From Chloroflexota bacterium (GTDB taxonomy: Bacteria > Chloroflexota > Dehalococcoidia > GIF9 > UBA5620), in NCBI GenBank assembly GCA_026389735.1, contig JAPLHH010000290.1, forward strand, positions 1-5,767: a stretch of DNA of 5,767 nt. Direction: 5' to 3'. Positions 1-5,767 of this stretch are shown here, one piece after another. Below the pieces are notes generated by a model that saw nothing but the letters and a program-made list of their open reading frames with translations, ran no database searches and was not told the DNA's origin. Position numbers and translations under genes: made by a program. The stretch's first letter is position 1, and each line of letters starts with the position of its first letter.

Positions 1-18
1 CAATAAAAGTTTAACCAT
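1..18 (-). CDS. Possible first codons of an unidentified gene at the window edge
   Basis: An ATG at 18-16 opens a frame reading MVKLLL to the end of the window, preceded by GGAAGAG six bases upstream. Hydrophobic beginnings like this are common for many cytosolic proteins, but six codons identify nothing. The rest of positions 19-94 shows no coding frame, tRNA or convincing repeat. This is an inference from a start-like arrangement only. Confidence 0.2.
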
Positions 19-94
19 GTTGTGCTCTTCCGAGGTGTGTACGCATGTAGTGCCGCACAAAGTGACGGATTGTGGCCCCTAGCAACCTCGCCGC

Positions 95-131
95 AAAAAA
101 GAAAGGACAAAGAAAGCTATGTAGGCTTTTT
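95..131. terminator. Possible weak terminator after rpsI
   Basis: A short inverted repeat, AGAAAGC at 111-117 and GCTTTTT at 125-131, encloses a 7-base loop. On the minus strand it lies about 24 bases after the rpsI stop and is followed by T-rich sequence including a six-T run (100-95). On the plus strand the 3' arm ends in five Ts. The stem is AT-rich with one G-U pair in one orientation, so it is weak. Position and flanks suggest termination of the ribosomal unit, perhaps in both directions, but the structure alone is not convincing. Confidence 0.35.
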
Positions 132-154
132 CTAGTTTCTCCAGCTCGGAAGCT

Positions 155-553
155 TTACCGCTTTGTGTATTGAGGTGCTTTGCGGGCGCGCTTGAGTCCG
201 TATTTCTTGCGCTCTTTAATGCGGGAATCACGAGTTAGCAGCCCTTCCTGACGCAGGAGAGGTCTGAGCTGTTCGTTAGCTTCAACCAGGGCTCGAGCAA
301 TGCCATGGCGAATAGCCCCAGCCTGCCCAGTTTTGCCACCACCAGTCACCTTGATCTCAACATTGAACTTCCCCACGGTATCAGTGGCCACGAACGGGTG
401 TTCAATAAGTCGGCGATGCTCAAGGCGAGGGAAAAGCTCCTGGTAGGGCTTACCGTTGACAGTAATCTCCCCCCTGCCTCCTGAGAACAACTTCACCTGA
501 GCTATAGCGCATTTTCGCTTGCCTGTGCCACGGTCATAAGTCTGAGTAGTCAC
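155..553 (-). CDS. rpsI: 30S ribosomal protein S9
   Basis: S9 lies in the 30S head, and its basic C-terminal tail reaches the P-site tRNA anticodon stem-loop. The 132-residue product has [41 protein letters not shown] in two parts across the middle, and the signature [22 protein letters not shown] at residues 71-92 ([14 protein letters not shown] core). The conserved end [17 protein letters not shown] carries the terminal Lys-Arg. The start is GTG. It is supported by AAGGGAG (569-563), with nine bases between it and the GTG, and by the 4-base GTGA overlap with the rplM stop. It is the last recognised gene of the unit and is followed by about 150 bases with no clear gene. Confidence 0.98.
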   Translation of the reverse strand: MTTQTYDRGTGKRKCAIAQVKLFSGGRGEITVNGKPYQELFPRLEHRRLIEHPFVATDTVGKFNVEIKVTGGGKTGQAGAIRHGIARALVEANEQLRPLLRQEGLLTRDSRIKERKKYGLKRARKAPQYTKR

Positions 554-999
554 GAGATTTCACTCCCTTTTGCAGTTGTTTTCATACCAGCGACCTGTGC
601 CTGGTGGGGATGGCTATCGCCGGCATAAACCTTTAGCTTTTTAAACATAGCTCTACCCAACCGATTATGAGATAACATGCCCTTGACTGCGTGCTCAATC
701 ACTCTGGTAGGGTGAGCAGCCAGCATCTTTTCAAAAGTCTCAGCTTTCATGCCGCCAGGGTAGCCTGAATGATGATAGTAGGTTTTCTGCTTGGCTTTCT
801 TCCCGGTAACTCTAACCTTGGCGGCGTTAAGCACAATGACATAGTCGCCGGTATCTAGATACGGAACGTATGTCGGCTTGTGCTTACCCATCAGCAACTT
901 CGCTATCTGTGTGGCGAGCTTGCCTAAAGTCTTGCCCGACGCATCAATAACATGCCACTGGCGTTCGACATCTTTAGCTTTAGTTGAATAGGTCTTCAT
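550..999 (-). CDS. rplM: 50S ribosomal protein L13
   Basis: L13 is an early-binding 23S rRNA protein needed for 50S assembly. The 149-residue product shows [39 protein letters not shown], the [20 protein letters not shown] core, and [20 protein letters not shown]. The family signature [20 protein letters not shown] is followed by [15 protein letters not shown]. The ATG overlaps the truA stop as ATGA, and GGAG lies 8 bases upstream inside truA, so it is coupled to truA. Its stop overlaps the rpsI start as GTGA. The rplM-rpsI pair is conserved across bacteria. Here it is joined onto the alpha operon instead of being a separate unit as in E. coli. Confidence 0.98.
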   Translation of the reverse strand: MKTYSTKAKDVERQWHVIDASGKTLGKLATQIAKLLMGKHKPTYVPYLDTGDYVIVLNAAKVRVTGKKAKQKTYYHHSGYPGGMKAETFEKMLAAHPTRVIEHAVKGMLSHNRLGRAMFKKLKVYAGDSHPHQAQVAGMKTTAKGSEIS

Positions 1000-1775
1000 G
1001 TTGCCAGCTCCAGATTGCCGGGATAATTAACTTTAGTAAGACAAAGACCACAAGCCGGAGCGGTTGGCCCGGCCAGGCCCAGCCTCTTTGCCTCCATAAT
1101 CTGATGAAATTCCTCAAGTCCTACTTTACCCAGTCCTACCCTTATTATCAAGCCCACTGTATTACGAACCTGGTGAGGCAGAAAAGAATTGGCAGTCATG
1201 TGATAAGCGACGAGGTCACCCTTTTTTGCCACCCTGGCTTCATAAACAGTACGCACCGTGCTTCTTAGCTTGCCTAAAGCGGTGGCAAAGGAGACGAAGT
1301 CGTGTTCACCTTCAAGAAATTTACACGCCTTATTCATAGCTTTAATATTCAACTTCTTGGGCACAAAATAAGCAAAACCCTCGAACAGAGGCGACCGAGT
1401 TGAACTGTTCAAAATGTAATAATCATATTCTCGGCTCACAGCATCGCGCCTAACATTAAAATCCATATTCACCTTACAAGCGCCCTTAACCGCAATGTCC
1501 CTCGGCAGATAGTAATTTAAAGCTCTAACAAACGTCTGCGGAGGCAAGGCAGATTTAGTCCGGAAGCTAACTACCTGGCCCCTGGCATGTACGCCAGTGT
1601 CAGTCCGGCTGGCGGCAATTACACGGCTGCTCTCTCCGGTAAGCCTCCGTATGGCCCGTTCCAGTTCAGCCTGATTTGTAGGCAGGTTAGCCTGCCACTG
1701 GAAGCCATAATAATTTCTGCCGTCATACTCCACAACCATAACGATCTTGTTAAAACTGTTAAAGAGCTTCACCAA
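996..1775 (-). CDS. truA: tRNA pseudouridine(38-40) synthase TruA
   Basis: TruA converts uridines 38-40 in the anticodon arm of many tRNAs to pseudouridine. The 259-residue product has the opening [17 protein letters not shown] and the catalytic loop [13 protein letters not shown] with nucleophile D59. The conserved tyrosine region is [11 protein letters not shown] (Y117 probably aligning with E. coli Y118). [11 protein letters not shown] (R204) and the closing [16 protein letters not shown] complete the match. The start is the least sure in the window. TTG at 1775 (next codon GTG at 1772) gives [19 protein letters not shown], and the ATG at 1739-1737 would leave too short an N-terminus. No strong Shine-Dalgarno element precedes either, so reading through from rplQ, 12 bases upstream, may help. 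Its TGA overlaps the rplM ATG. Confidence 0.95.
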   Translation of the reverse strand: MVKLFNSFNKIVMVVEYDGRNYYGFQWQANLPTNQAELERAIRRLTGESSRVIAASRTDTGVHARGQVVSFRTKSALPPQTFVRALNYYLPRDIAVKGACKVNMDFNVRRDAVSREYDYYILNSSTRSPLFEGFAYFVPKKLNIKAMNKACKFLEGEHDFVSFATALGKLRSTVRTVYEARVAKKGDLVAYHMTANSFLPHQVRNTVGLIIRVGLGKVGLEEFHQIMEAKRLGLAGPTAPACGLCLTKVNYPGNLELAT

Positions 1776-1787
1776 TACAGCGTCTTG

Positions 1788-2138
1788 TTACACCATCTCA
1801 ATCTGGGCTAGCTGCGCTCCATCACCGACCCGCCGTCCCAATTTAACTAGTCGTGTATAACCCCCGGGACGTTCCGCATACCTGGGCGCGAGCTCAGTAA
1901 ATATCTTGTCAACGAGCTTCTTATCAGTAACGAAAGCCAAAGCCCGACGCCGAGAAGCCAGGCTGCCTTCCTTCCCCAGAGTAATCATCTTCTCGGCCAT
2001 GCCCCTAATCTCCTTTGCCTTAGCCTCGGTGGTGACAATTTTCCCATACTTAACCAAATCAGACACCAAGTTGCGGTACAAAGCCCAACGGTGCGCTGTA
2101 GGCCTGCTCAGTTTTCGTCCGGCTATACGATGTCTCAA
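1788..2138 (-). CDS. rplQ: 50S ribosomal protein L17
   Basis: L17 binds 23S rRNA near the polypeptide exit tunnel on the outer face of the 50S subunit. The 116-residue product is full length, from the invariant start [20 protein letters not shown] through [23 protein letters not shown] and [18 protein letters not shown]. It ends in [18 protein letters not shown] and the usual hydrophobic close. The start codon is TTG, fixed by the family's MRHR beginning. Its first four bases are TTGA, where TGA is the rpoA stop, so it is translationally coupled to rpoA. An AAGGGAAG element (2154-2147) lies about 8 bases upstream, inside rpoA. It ends with TAA, 12 bases before the proposed truA start. Confidence 0.98.
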   Translation of the reverse strand: MRHRIAGRKLSRPTAHRWALYRNLVSDLVKYGKIVTTEAKAKEIRGMAEKMITLGKEGSLASRRRALAFVTDKKLVDKIFTELAPRYAERPGGYTRLVKLGRRVGDGAQLAQIEMV

Positions 2139-3160
2139 TCCGTAATCTTCCCTTCAATGTCTTCAGCGCTTTCGTCTTTTTCAGAAGCCGAAGCTTTTGA
2201 TGCCCTGTTCTTTTCCTTTTTCTCCTTAGCCTGGGGAATGAAAGGCAGGTCAAGCCGTTTAAGAGCTGCCTCGACTTCTTCCCTAGATTTGGCTCCGAAG
2301 CCGGCTAAGCCACATAGACCGTCTAGACCTCTTTCCAGAATCTGACCCAAAGTGGTAACACCACCTCTTCTTAAGCTGTTATAGGTATGTGTGGATAAAT
2401 TCAACTGGTCTAGAGGCATCAGGTATTGCTCTGGTGGAATCAGCCGCTGCCATGCCACTTCGGCTCCCTCCTGTGTAATGGCTCTGGCCAGTTCACGGAA
2501 GCAACCAAACTGCTCTATCAGGATAGATGCGCTCTGACTAACTGCCTCTATCGGAGATACGGAGCCATCAGTCCAAACTTCCAGGATAAGTTTCTCCTGG
2601 TTACTCACCTCTCTAAGGCTGCTAGGCTCAACCAAGAAATTGACCTTACGAACCGGGGTGAAAATAGCATCTATGGGAATCGTCCCAATGGGCAGGCTAT
2701 CGCTGGAACTGGCTGGCACATAGCCTCTACCTATCTCGACGTTAAACTCGATACTGAGCTTAGCCTTTGGAGAGTCCAGAGTAGCCAGATAAAGCTCGGG
2801 GTTAACGATTTCGAAATCTGCCGATGGCTTAATGTCACCAGCACAGACTTGCACTTCTCCCCCGACCTCCAGTCTCATCTTCCCAGAACGCTGGGCAAGA
2901 TGACGAAGGCGTATTCCCTTGACGTTAAGCAGGAAATCTATTGTATCCTCCTTAACGTGAGGGATTGTTGAGAATTCATGCTGGACACCCTCAATCATGA
3001 CCCAGGTTATTGCAGCACCGGGTAAAGAGCTGAGAAGCACCCGGCGCAGGCTGTTACCTAATGTAACTCCAAAACCCTTCTCCACAGGTTCGGCACTAAA
3101 ACGACCATAGATTTCAGTGCCTTCGACACATTCTACCTTTGGTAGTGCTAATCCAGCCAA
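2135..3160 (-). CDS. rpoA: DNA-directed RNA polymerase alpha subunit
   Basis: Alpha dimerises to seed RNA polymerase assembly. Its C-terminal domain touches upstream promoter DNA and activators. The 341-residue product has the N-terminal domain with [42 protein letters not shown] and [12 protein letters not shown]. The C-terminal domain spans about 248-306 ([19 protein letters not shown], then [17 protein letters not shown]). A tail of about 33 residues rich in Lys, Glu, Ser and Ala follows. In my alignment by eye to the E. coli domain, N268, G296, K298, S299 and E302 have identical counterparts, C269 is Ser, and the key DNA-binding R265 corresponds to H258. The start is TTG, fixed by the AGGAGG site and the family N-terminus. 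The stop overlaps the rplQ start by four bases. It is somewhat longer than typical alphas because of the tail. Confidence 0.98.
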   Translation of the reverse strand: MAGLALPKVECVEGTEIYGRFSAEPVEKGFGVTLGNSLRRVLLSSLPGAAITWVMIEGVQHEFSTIPHVKEDTIDFLLNVKGIRLRHLAQRSGKMRLEVGGEVQVCAGDIKPSADFEIVNPELYLATLDSPKAKLSIEFNVEIGRGYVPASSSDSLPIGTIPIDAIFTPVRKVNFLVEPSSLREVSNQEKLILEVWTDGSVSPIEAVSQSASILIEQFGCFRELARAITQEGAEVAWQRLIPPEQYLMPLDQLNLSTHTYNSLRRGGVTTLGQILERGLDGLCGLAGFGAKSREEVEAALKRLDLPFIPQAKEKKEKNRASKASASEKDESAEDIEGKITD

Positions 3161-3164
3161 GAAG

Positions 3165-3172
3165 CCTCCTTA
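3165..3172 (-). promoter_or_regulatory. Strong ribosome-binding site of rpoA overlapping the rpsD stop
   Basis: The minus strand reads TAAGGAGG here, where TAA is the rpsD stop codon and AGGAGG is a full Shine-Dalgarno match. Four bases (CTTC) separate it from the TTG at 3160-3158. This is the strongest site in the window and it settles TTG as the rpoA start, compensating for the weak start codon. The overlap suggests rpoA initiation is coupled to termination on rpsD. Confidence 0.85.
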
Positions 3173-3802
3173 ACGGGAATAGTATTCAACGATAGCTTTT
3201 TCATCAAACTTAACTTCAATATCCTCAGCAGTTGGCAGGTTAACGATTCGACCGGCCAGTTTTTCTTTATCCAGAGCCAGCCAGCCGGGAACAGTCCTGC
3301 CCTCAATTTCTTGAACGAGCGCTTTGTAATATTCAGTTTTGGTACTACTTTCTCGCCAGGCAATAGCATCACCGGACTTCACCAGACAGGAGGGGATATC
3401 CGTCTTGCGGCCGTTTAAGAGAAAGTGACCATGGCGTACCAGTTGTCTGGCTTGAGAGCGGGAGCTGGCAAAGCCTAAACGGTAAGCCACATTGTCTAAC
3501 CGTCTCTCTAGCAAAATTAAGAGGTTCTCGCCAGTTATGCCGGGAAGCCTTTTCGCCTCAGCAAAGAATTTGCGGAATTGTCGTTCCAAAAGTCCGTAAC
3601 TGTAGCGAGCCTTCTGCTTCTCCTGCAACTGAAGCCCACGGTCAGACTTCTTTACGCGCCGCTTTCTGATACCAGTATACCCAGGAGGAACATCCCTGCG
3701 CTCCACAGCACACTTGGAGGTAAAGCACCTATCCCCCTTAAGCATTAATTTGTCGCCAACACGACGACATAAACGACAATTAGCCTGTGTATACCGTCCC
3801 AT
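3170..3802 (-). CDS. rpsD: 30S ribosomal protein S4, zinc-binding (C+) type
   Basis: S4 is a primary 16S rRNA-binding protein that nucleates assembly of the 30S body. In several bacteria it also represses its own operon. The 210-residue product opens MGRYTQANCRLCRRVG and carries four cysteines, C9, C12, C26 and C31, in the C-x2-C-x13-C-x4-C pattern of zinc-containing S4. The central part (KARYSYGLLERQFRKFFAE) is followed by the S4 RNA-binding domain at about residues 99-160, including RRLDNVAYRLGFASSRSQAR and GHFLLNGRKTDIPS. It starts with ATG 2 bases after rpsK, with AAGG about 11 bases upstream. Its TAA stop is part of the rpoA ribosome-binding site. Identity is certain. Confidence 0.98.
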   Translation of the reverse strand: MGRYTQANCRLCRRVGDKLMLKGDRCFTSKCAVERRDVPPGYTGIRKRRVKKSDRGLQLQEKQKARYSYGLLERQFRKFFAEAKRLPGITGENLLILLERRLDNVAYRLGFASSRSQARQLVRHGHFLLNGRKTDIPSCLVKSGDAIAWRESSTKTEYYKALVQEIEGRTVPGWLALDKEKLAGRIVNLPTAEDIEVKFDEKAIVEYYSR

Positions 3803-3804
3803 TT

Positions 3805-4197
3805 CTACACTCGCCTTCTCTTACGAGGCCGGCAACCATTGTGCGGAACAGGAGTTACGTCCTTAATCCCGGTAACCAAAATCCCTGAAGCCTGGATGGC
3901 TCGAATCGCTGCCTCGCGACCGCTACCAGGACCTCGGATATATACCTCGACCTGACGCAAACCATGTTCCTTAGCTTTTTGAGCAGCGCCCTGCGCCGCC
4001 AATTGAGCTGCATAGGGCGTACCTTTTCGAGACCCTTTGAACCCAGCTGTGCCGGGACTTCCCCAGGCGATAACATTGCCTTTCTGGTCAGTAAGAGTAA
4101 TGATTGTATTATTAAAGGTAGATTGGATGTAAGCTTTACCTTCAGCAATATGCTTGCGCTCTCGCCTTCTTACCCCGGTTTTCTTTTTCTTAGGCAT
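3805..4197 (-). CDS. rpsK: 30S ribosomal protein S11
   Basis: S11 forms part of the 30S platform near the mRNA exit and the Shine-Dalgarno helix. The 130-residue protein shows the family core: [30 protein letters not shown], the [13 protein letters not shown] loop and the C-terminal signature [18 protein letters not shown]. It starts at an ATG preceded by GGAAGG only 2 bases away and by AAGGAG 12 bases away. Neither spacing is ideal, but the MPKKKK start is conserved in style and the region upstream is the rpsM stop. It ends in TAG, just 2 bases before the rpsD ATG, so the two are very probably translationally coupled. Confidence 0.98.
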   Translation of the reverse strand: MPKKKKTGVRRRERKHIAEGKAYIQSTFNNTIITLTDQKGNVIAWGSPGTAGFKGSRKGTPYAAQLAAQGAAQKAKEHGLRQVEVYIRGPGSGREAAIRAIQASGILVTGIKDVTPVPHNGCRPRKRRRV

Positions 4198-4214
4198 ATC
4201 CTTCCATCACTCCT

Positions 4215-4604
4215 TTACTTCTTAGTCGTTCCACGCCTCTGCCCACGGCCAGCCACTGTCTTGCGAAGACCACGCTTGGTCCGAGCATTAGTTCGTGTCC
4301 GCTGCCCTCGAACCGGCAATCCGCGACGATGTCTGAGACCTCGATAACTGCCGATTTCAATAAGCCGCTTAATATTAAGATTAACTTCCTTCCGAAGTCC
4401 GCCTTCTACCTTATATTCTTTATCGATAACCTCGCGAATACGGCTGACCTCCTGCTCACTAAGGTCCTTTACCTTAGTATCAGGGTTTACACCACTGGAA
4501 GACAAAATCCGACGGCTTGAAGCAGGGCCGATGCCATAGATATACTGTAAAGAAATCTCGACCCTTTTATCTTTTGGAATATCCACACCAGCGATACGTG
4601 CCAT
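4215..4604 (-). CDS. rpsM: 30S ribosomal protein S13
   Basis: S13 sits in the head of the 30S subunit, contacts the P-site tRNA with its C-terminal tail and forms bridges to the 50S subunit. The 129-residue product has the conserved start [19 protein letters not shown], then [14 protein letters not shown] (the helix-two-turn-helix-like part). The signature [19 protein letters not shown] follows, with NARTKRG after it and a basic tail ending RGTTKK. The ATG start is preceded by GGAG nine bases upstream within the sequence GGAGTGATG. It lies 17 bases after rpmJ and 17 bases before rpsK. No anomaly is seen. Confidence 0.98.
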   Translation of the reverse strand: MARIAGVDIPKDKRVEISLQYIYGIGPASSRRILSSSGVNPDTKVKDLSEQEVSRIREVIDKEYKVEGGLRKEVNLNIKRLIEIGSYRGLRHRRGLPVRGQRTRTNARTKRGLRKTVAGRGQRRGTTKK

Positions 4605-4621
4605 ATTTCATCACTCCTACG

Positions 4622-4735
4622 CTATCCTTGACGCTGCTTATGCTTGGGGTTCTGACAAATAACCCGAACCACTCCACGGCGCCTGATAATCTTGCATTTA
4701 TCGCACCGACGCTTAACAGAAGACCGCACTTTCAT
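4622..4735 (-). CDS. rpmJ: 50S ribosomal protein L36, zinc-binding type
   Basis: L36 is a tiny large-subunit protein that folds around one zinc ion and contacts 23S rRNA. I translated it by hand: 37 residues beginning [20 protein letters not shown] and ending in KHKQRQG, with a TAG stop. The zinc ligands are C11, C14, C27 and H32, the C-C-C-H pattern of the zinc-containing form. The start is ATG, preceded by GAGG nine bases upstream. It is the first gene after the promoter in the infA-rpmJ gap and sits 17 bases before rpsM, the standard position. Length, composition and context agree fully. Confidence 0.97.
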   Translation of the reverse strand: MKVRSSVKRRCDKCKIIRRRGVVRVICQNPKHKQRQG

Positions 4736-4768
4736 AATTAACTACCTCAAATCGCAAAAAACCTTATA

Positions 4769-4797
4769 ATAATAAACCTTGTCGGCATTTATGTCAA
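4769..4797 (-). promoter_or_regulatory. Sigma-70-type promoter driving rpmJ and downstream genes
   Basis: On the minus strand a perfect -35 hexamer TTGACA (4797-4792) is followed by exactly 17 bases and then TATTAT (4774-4769), a 5/6 match to the -10 consensus. A start site about 7 bases further on (near 4762) would leave a leader of roughly 26 bases before the rpmJ ATG at 4735. The surrounding gap is AT-rich and non-coding. The spacing, match and position in the only sizeable gap between genes make this a convincing promoter for the rpmJ-to-rpsI unit. Use in the cell is an inference. Confidence 0.8.
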
Positions 4798-4815
4798 AAC
4801 GTAAATTGCCCATGA

Positions 4816-5034
4816 CTACTTAAACCGATAAGTGATTCTCCCCCGCTTCAAATCGTAAGGCGAAAGCTCCACTATCACTTTGTCTGCTTGCAAAATCCTA
4901 ATATAATGCTTCCTCATTTTACCCGAAATATGAGCTAAAACCTCATGCCCGTTAGCCAATTCTACGCGAAATGTAGCATTAGGTAAAGATTCAATCACTG
5001 TGCCTTCAACCTCTATTGCTTCTTTCTTAGGCAT
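4816..5034 (-). CDS. infA: Translation initiation factor IF-1
   Basis: IF1 binds the A site of the 30S subunit during initiation and cooperates with IF2 and IF3. The 72-residue product has the usual length and is a single S1-like OB fold. Hallmarks are the [12 protein letters not shown] opening strand, [26 protein letters not shown] in two parts across the middle, and the C-terminal [15 protein letters not shown]. It starts with ATG and its MPKKEAIE beginning fits the family. The Shine-Dalgarno element is weak (AGAAG, about 6 bases before the start), so translation may depend partly on ribosomes finishing map, whose stop lies 12 bases upstream. The 80 bases that follow it, before rpmJ, are the longest gap between genes in the window and carry a promoter, so infA is likely transcribed mainly with map and upstream genes. 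Confidence 0.98.
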   Translation of the reverse strand: MPKKEAIEVEGTVIESLPNATFRVELANGHEVLAHISGKMRKHYIRILQADKVIVELSPYDLKRGRITYRFK

Positions 5035-5046
5035 ACTACACTTCTA

Positions 5047-5767
5047 TTATAGTAGAGTCAGTACCTCCGCTTCACCCTCGCTAATAGCGATAGTATGCTC
5101 AAAATGAGCTGAAAGGCTGCCATCTGCAGTGAGCACTGTCCATCTGTTCTCAGTAACCCGTGTCCGCCAGTCTCCAGCAGTCACCATCGGCTCCACCGCC
5201 AAAGTCATGCCTTTTCGCAAAAGAGGGCCTTCGCCAGGCGAGCCAAAGTTTGGCACTGAAGGGTCTTCATGCAAGTCTCTACCTACTCCATGCCCGGAAT
5301 ACTCTCGAACCACAGAAAATCCTCTTGTTTCAACGTAGTTCTGAATAGACGATGAGATTTCCCCCAGGTGGACACCATTACGTGCTGCCCTTATCCCAAC
5401 CATCAAGGCAGCTTCGGTGACCGCTAAGAGTTCCTGAGCTTTAGGGCTAATTTCACCTATCCCAACTGTTATCGCCCCGTCACCATGGAAGCCATCGACG
5501 ATCGCCCCAAAGTCCAAAGAGACTAAATCACCATCGTTCAATCGTCGCTCCCCGGGAATGCCATGGACAACCTCATCGTTAACCGAAACGCATAAATTTG
5601 CTGGGAAGCCTCGATAACCTTTGAACGAAGCCTTAGCTCCGTATTTCTTCAGTTCACTTGCAGCCACCGAGTCCAGCTGACTGGTCTTAATCCCTGGCTT
5701 TATTTCTTCCTTCAATCTTTGTAAAACAGCCGCTACGATTTTTCCAGCTTGGCGCATAATAGCCACT
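5047..5767 (-). CDS. map: Methionine aminopeptidase type I, 5' end cut by window edge
   Basis: This is a cytosolic dinuclear-metal protease that removes the initiator methionine from new proteins. Numbering from the GTG at 5766-5764, the five metal ligands of the pita-bread fold are all visible: D85 (SLDFG), D96 (HGDG), H159 (SGHGVG), E192 (AVEPM) and E223 (HFEHT). The substrate-pocket histidines H68 (VVHGIP) and H166 (HEDPS) are also present. That GTG could be read as a start, but family members normally have about 10-12 residues before the MRQAGKI-like stretch, so it is more likely an internal valine (xVAIMRQAGK) with the true start beyond position 5767. The protein ends in TAA, 12 bases before infA. 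It lacks an N-terminal zinc-finger extension in the visible part. Placement of map directly before infA is standard for ribosomal super-operons. The identity is secure and the start is not. Confidence 0.96.
   Translation of the reverse strand, partial: VAIMRQAGKIVAAVLQRLKEEIKPGIKTSQLDSVAASELKKYGAKASFKGYRGFPANLCVSVNDEVVHGIPGERRLNDGDLVSLDFGAIVDGFHGDGAITVGIGEISPKAQELLAVTEAALMVGIRAARNGVHLGEISSSIQNYVETRGFSVVREYSGHGVGRDLHEDPSVPNFGSPGEGPLLRKGMTLAVEPMVTAGDWRTRVTENRWTVLTADGSLSAHFEHTIAISEGEAEVLTLL

Noticed and set aside
60..94. A GC-rich stretch that could be a small RNA or part of a tRNA.
   Set aside because: I could not form a cloverleaf or a strong stem; the best pairing is about five base pairs with a G-U.
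2426..2971. A 181-codon plus-strand frame opposite rpoA.
   Set aside because: It lies wholly antisense to a well-conserved gene, shows no recognisable domain and no ribosome-binding site; it is a shadow of rpoA codon use.
3855..4148. A 97-codon minus-strand frame inside rpsK in another frame.
   Set aside because: rpsK matches its family along its full length, and the overlapping frame has no family resemblance.
4190..4207. A five-codon frame (MEGYA) overlapping the rpsK start, resembling a leader peptide.
   Set aside because: The Shine-Dalgarno element is only two bases from its ATG, too close for normal use, and it arises from the GGAGTGATG motif.
4742..4813. A 23-codon minus-strand frame between infA and rpmJ starting at an ATG (4813-4811).
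   Set aside because: It has no ribosome-binding site and runs straight through the promoter hexamers, so a chance frame is the better explanation.
5046..5051. A perfect TATAAT on the minus strand at the end of map.
   Set aside because: It is made by the last map codons and stop, has no good -35 at 16-18 bases, and would start transcription only a few bases before infA.
1..5767. A novel defence, mobile or CRISPR-type system.
   Set aside because: All clear genes are standard translation and transcription genes in conserved order, with no direct-repeat arrays, transposase, integrase or attachment-like repeats visible.

Overview
This window is the distal part of a bacterial ribosomal protein super-operon (the alpha operon joined to the L13/S9 genes). 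Every recognisable gene is read from the minus strand. In transcription order, from the high to the low coordinate, the genes are map (cut by the window edge), infA, rpmJ, rpsM, rpsK, rpsD, rpoA, rplQ, truA, rplM and rpsI. All are full length except map, and none shows a frameshift or an internal stop. Nothing looks mobile or recently acquired.

The organism is a bacterium, shown by bacterial IF1, L36, L17 and an RNA polymerase alpha subunit with a C-terminal domain. Base composition looks close to balanced. The order rplQ-truA-rplM-rpsI, the zinc-type S4 and L36, the unfused subunits and frequent TTG starts fit Chloroflexota (a Dehalococcoidia-like lineage) or a Firmicutes-like lineage. I lean towards the former by recollection of gene order and protein style only. 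That placement is an inference, not a result.

Layout: positions 5047-5767 hold most of methionine aminopeptidase and 4816-5034 hold initiation factor IF1. The 80-base gap 4736-4815 contains a near-consensus sigma-70-type promoter (TTGACA, 17-base spacer, TATTAT) pointing into rpmJ. From rpmJ onwards the genes are separated by 17 bases or less, and three junctions (rpoA/rplQ, truA/rplM, rplM/rpsI) are 4-base stop/start overlaps. rpoA, rplQ and truA use TTG starts and rpsI uses GTG. Positions 1-154 lie downstream of rpsI. They hold a weak hairpin with T-rich flanks that may be a terminator, and possibly the first codons of another minus-strand gene at the edge.

The genes work together in translation and its maturation: initiation (IF1), small-subunit head, platform and body proteins (S13, S11, S4, S9), large-subunit proteins (L36, L17, L13), N-terminal methionine removal (Map) and tRNA pseudouridylation (TruA). 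The RNA polymerase alpha subunit is co-transcribed with them. I found no evidence of an undescribed system. The points most worth a second look are a His in place of the key DNA-binding Arg of the alpha C-terminal domain, the charged tail on alpha, and the internal promoter.
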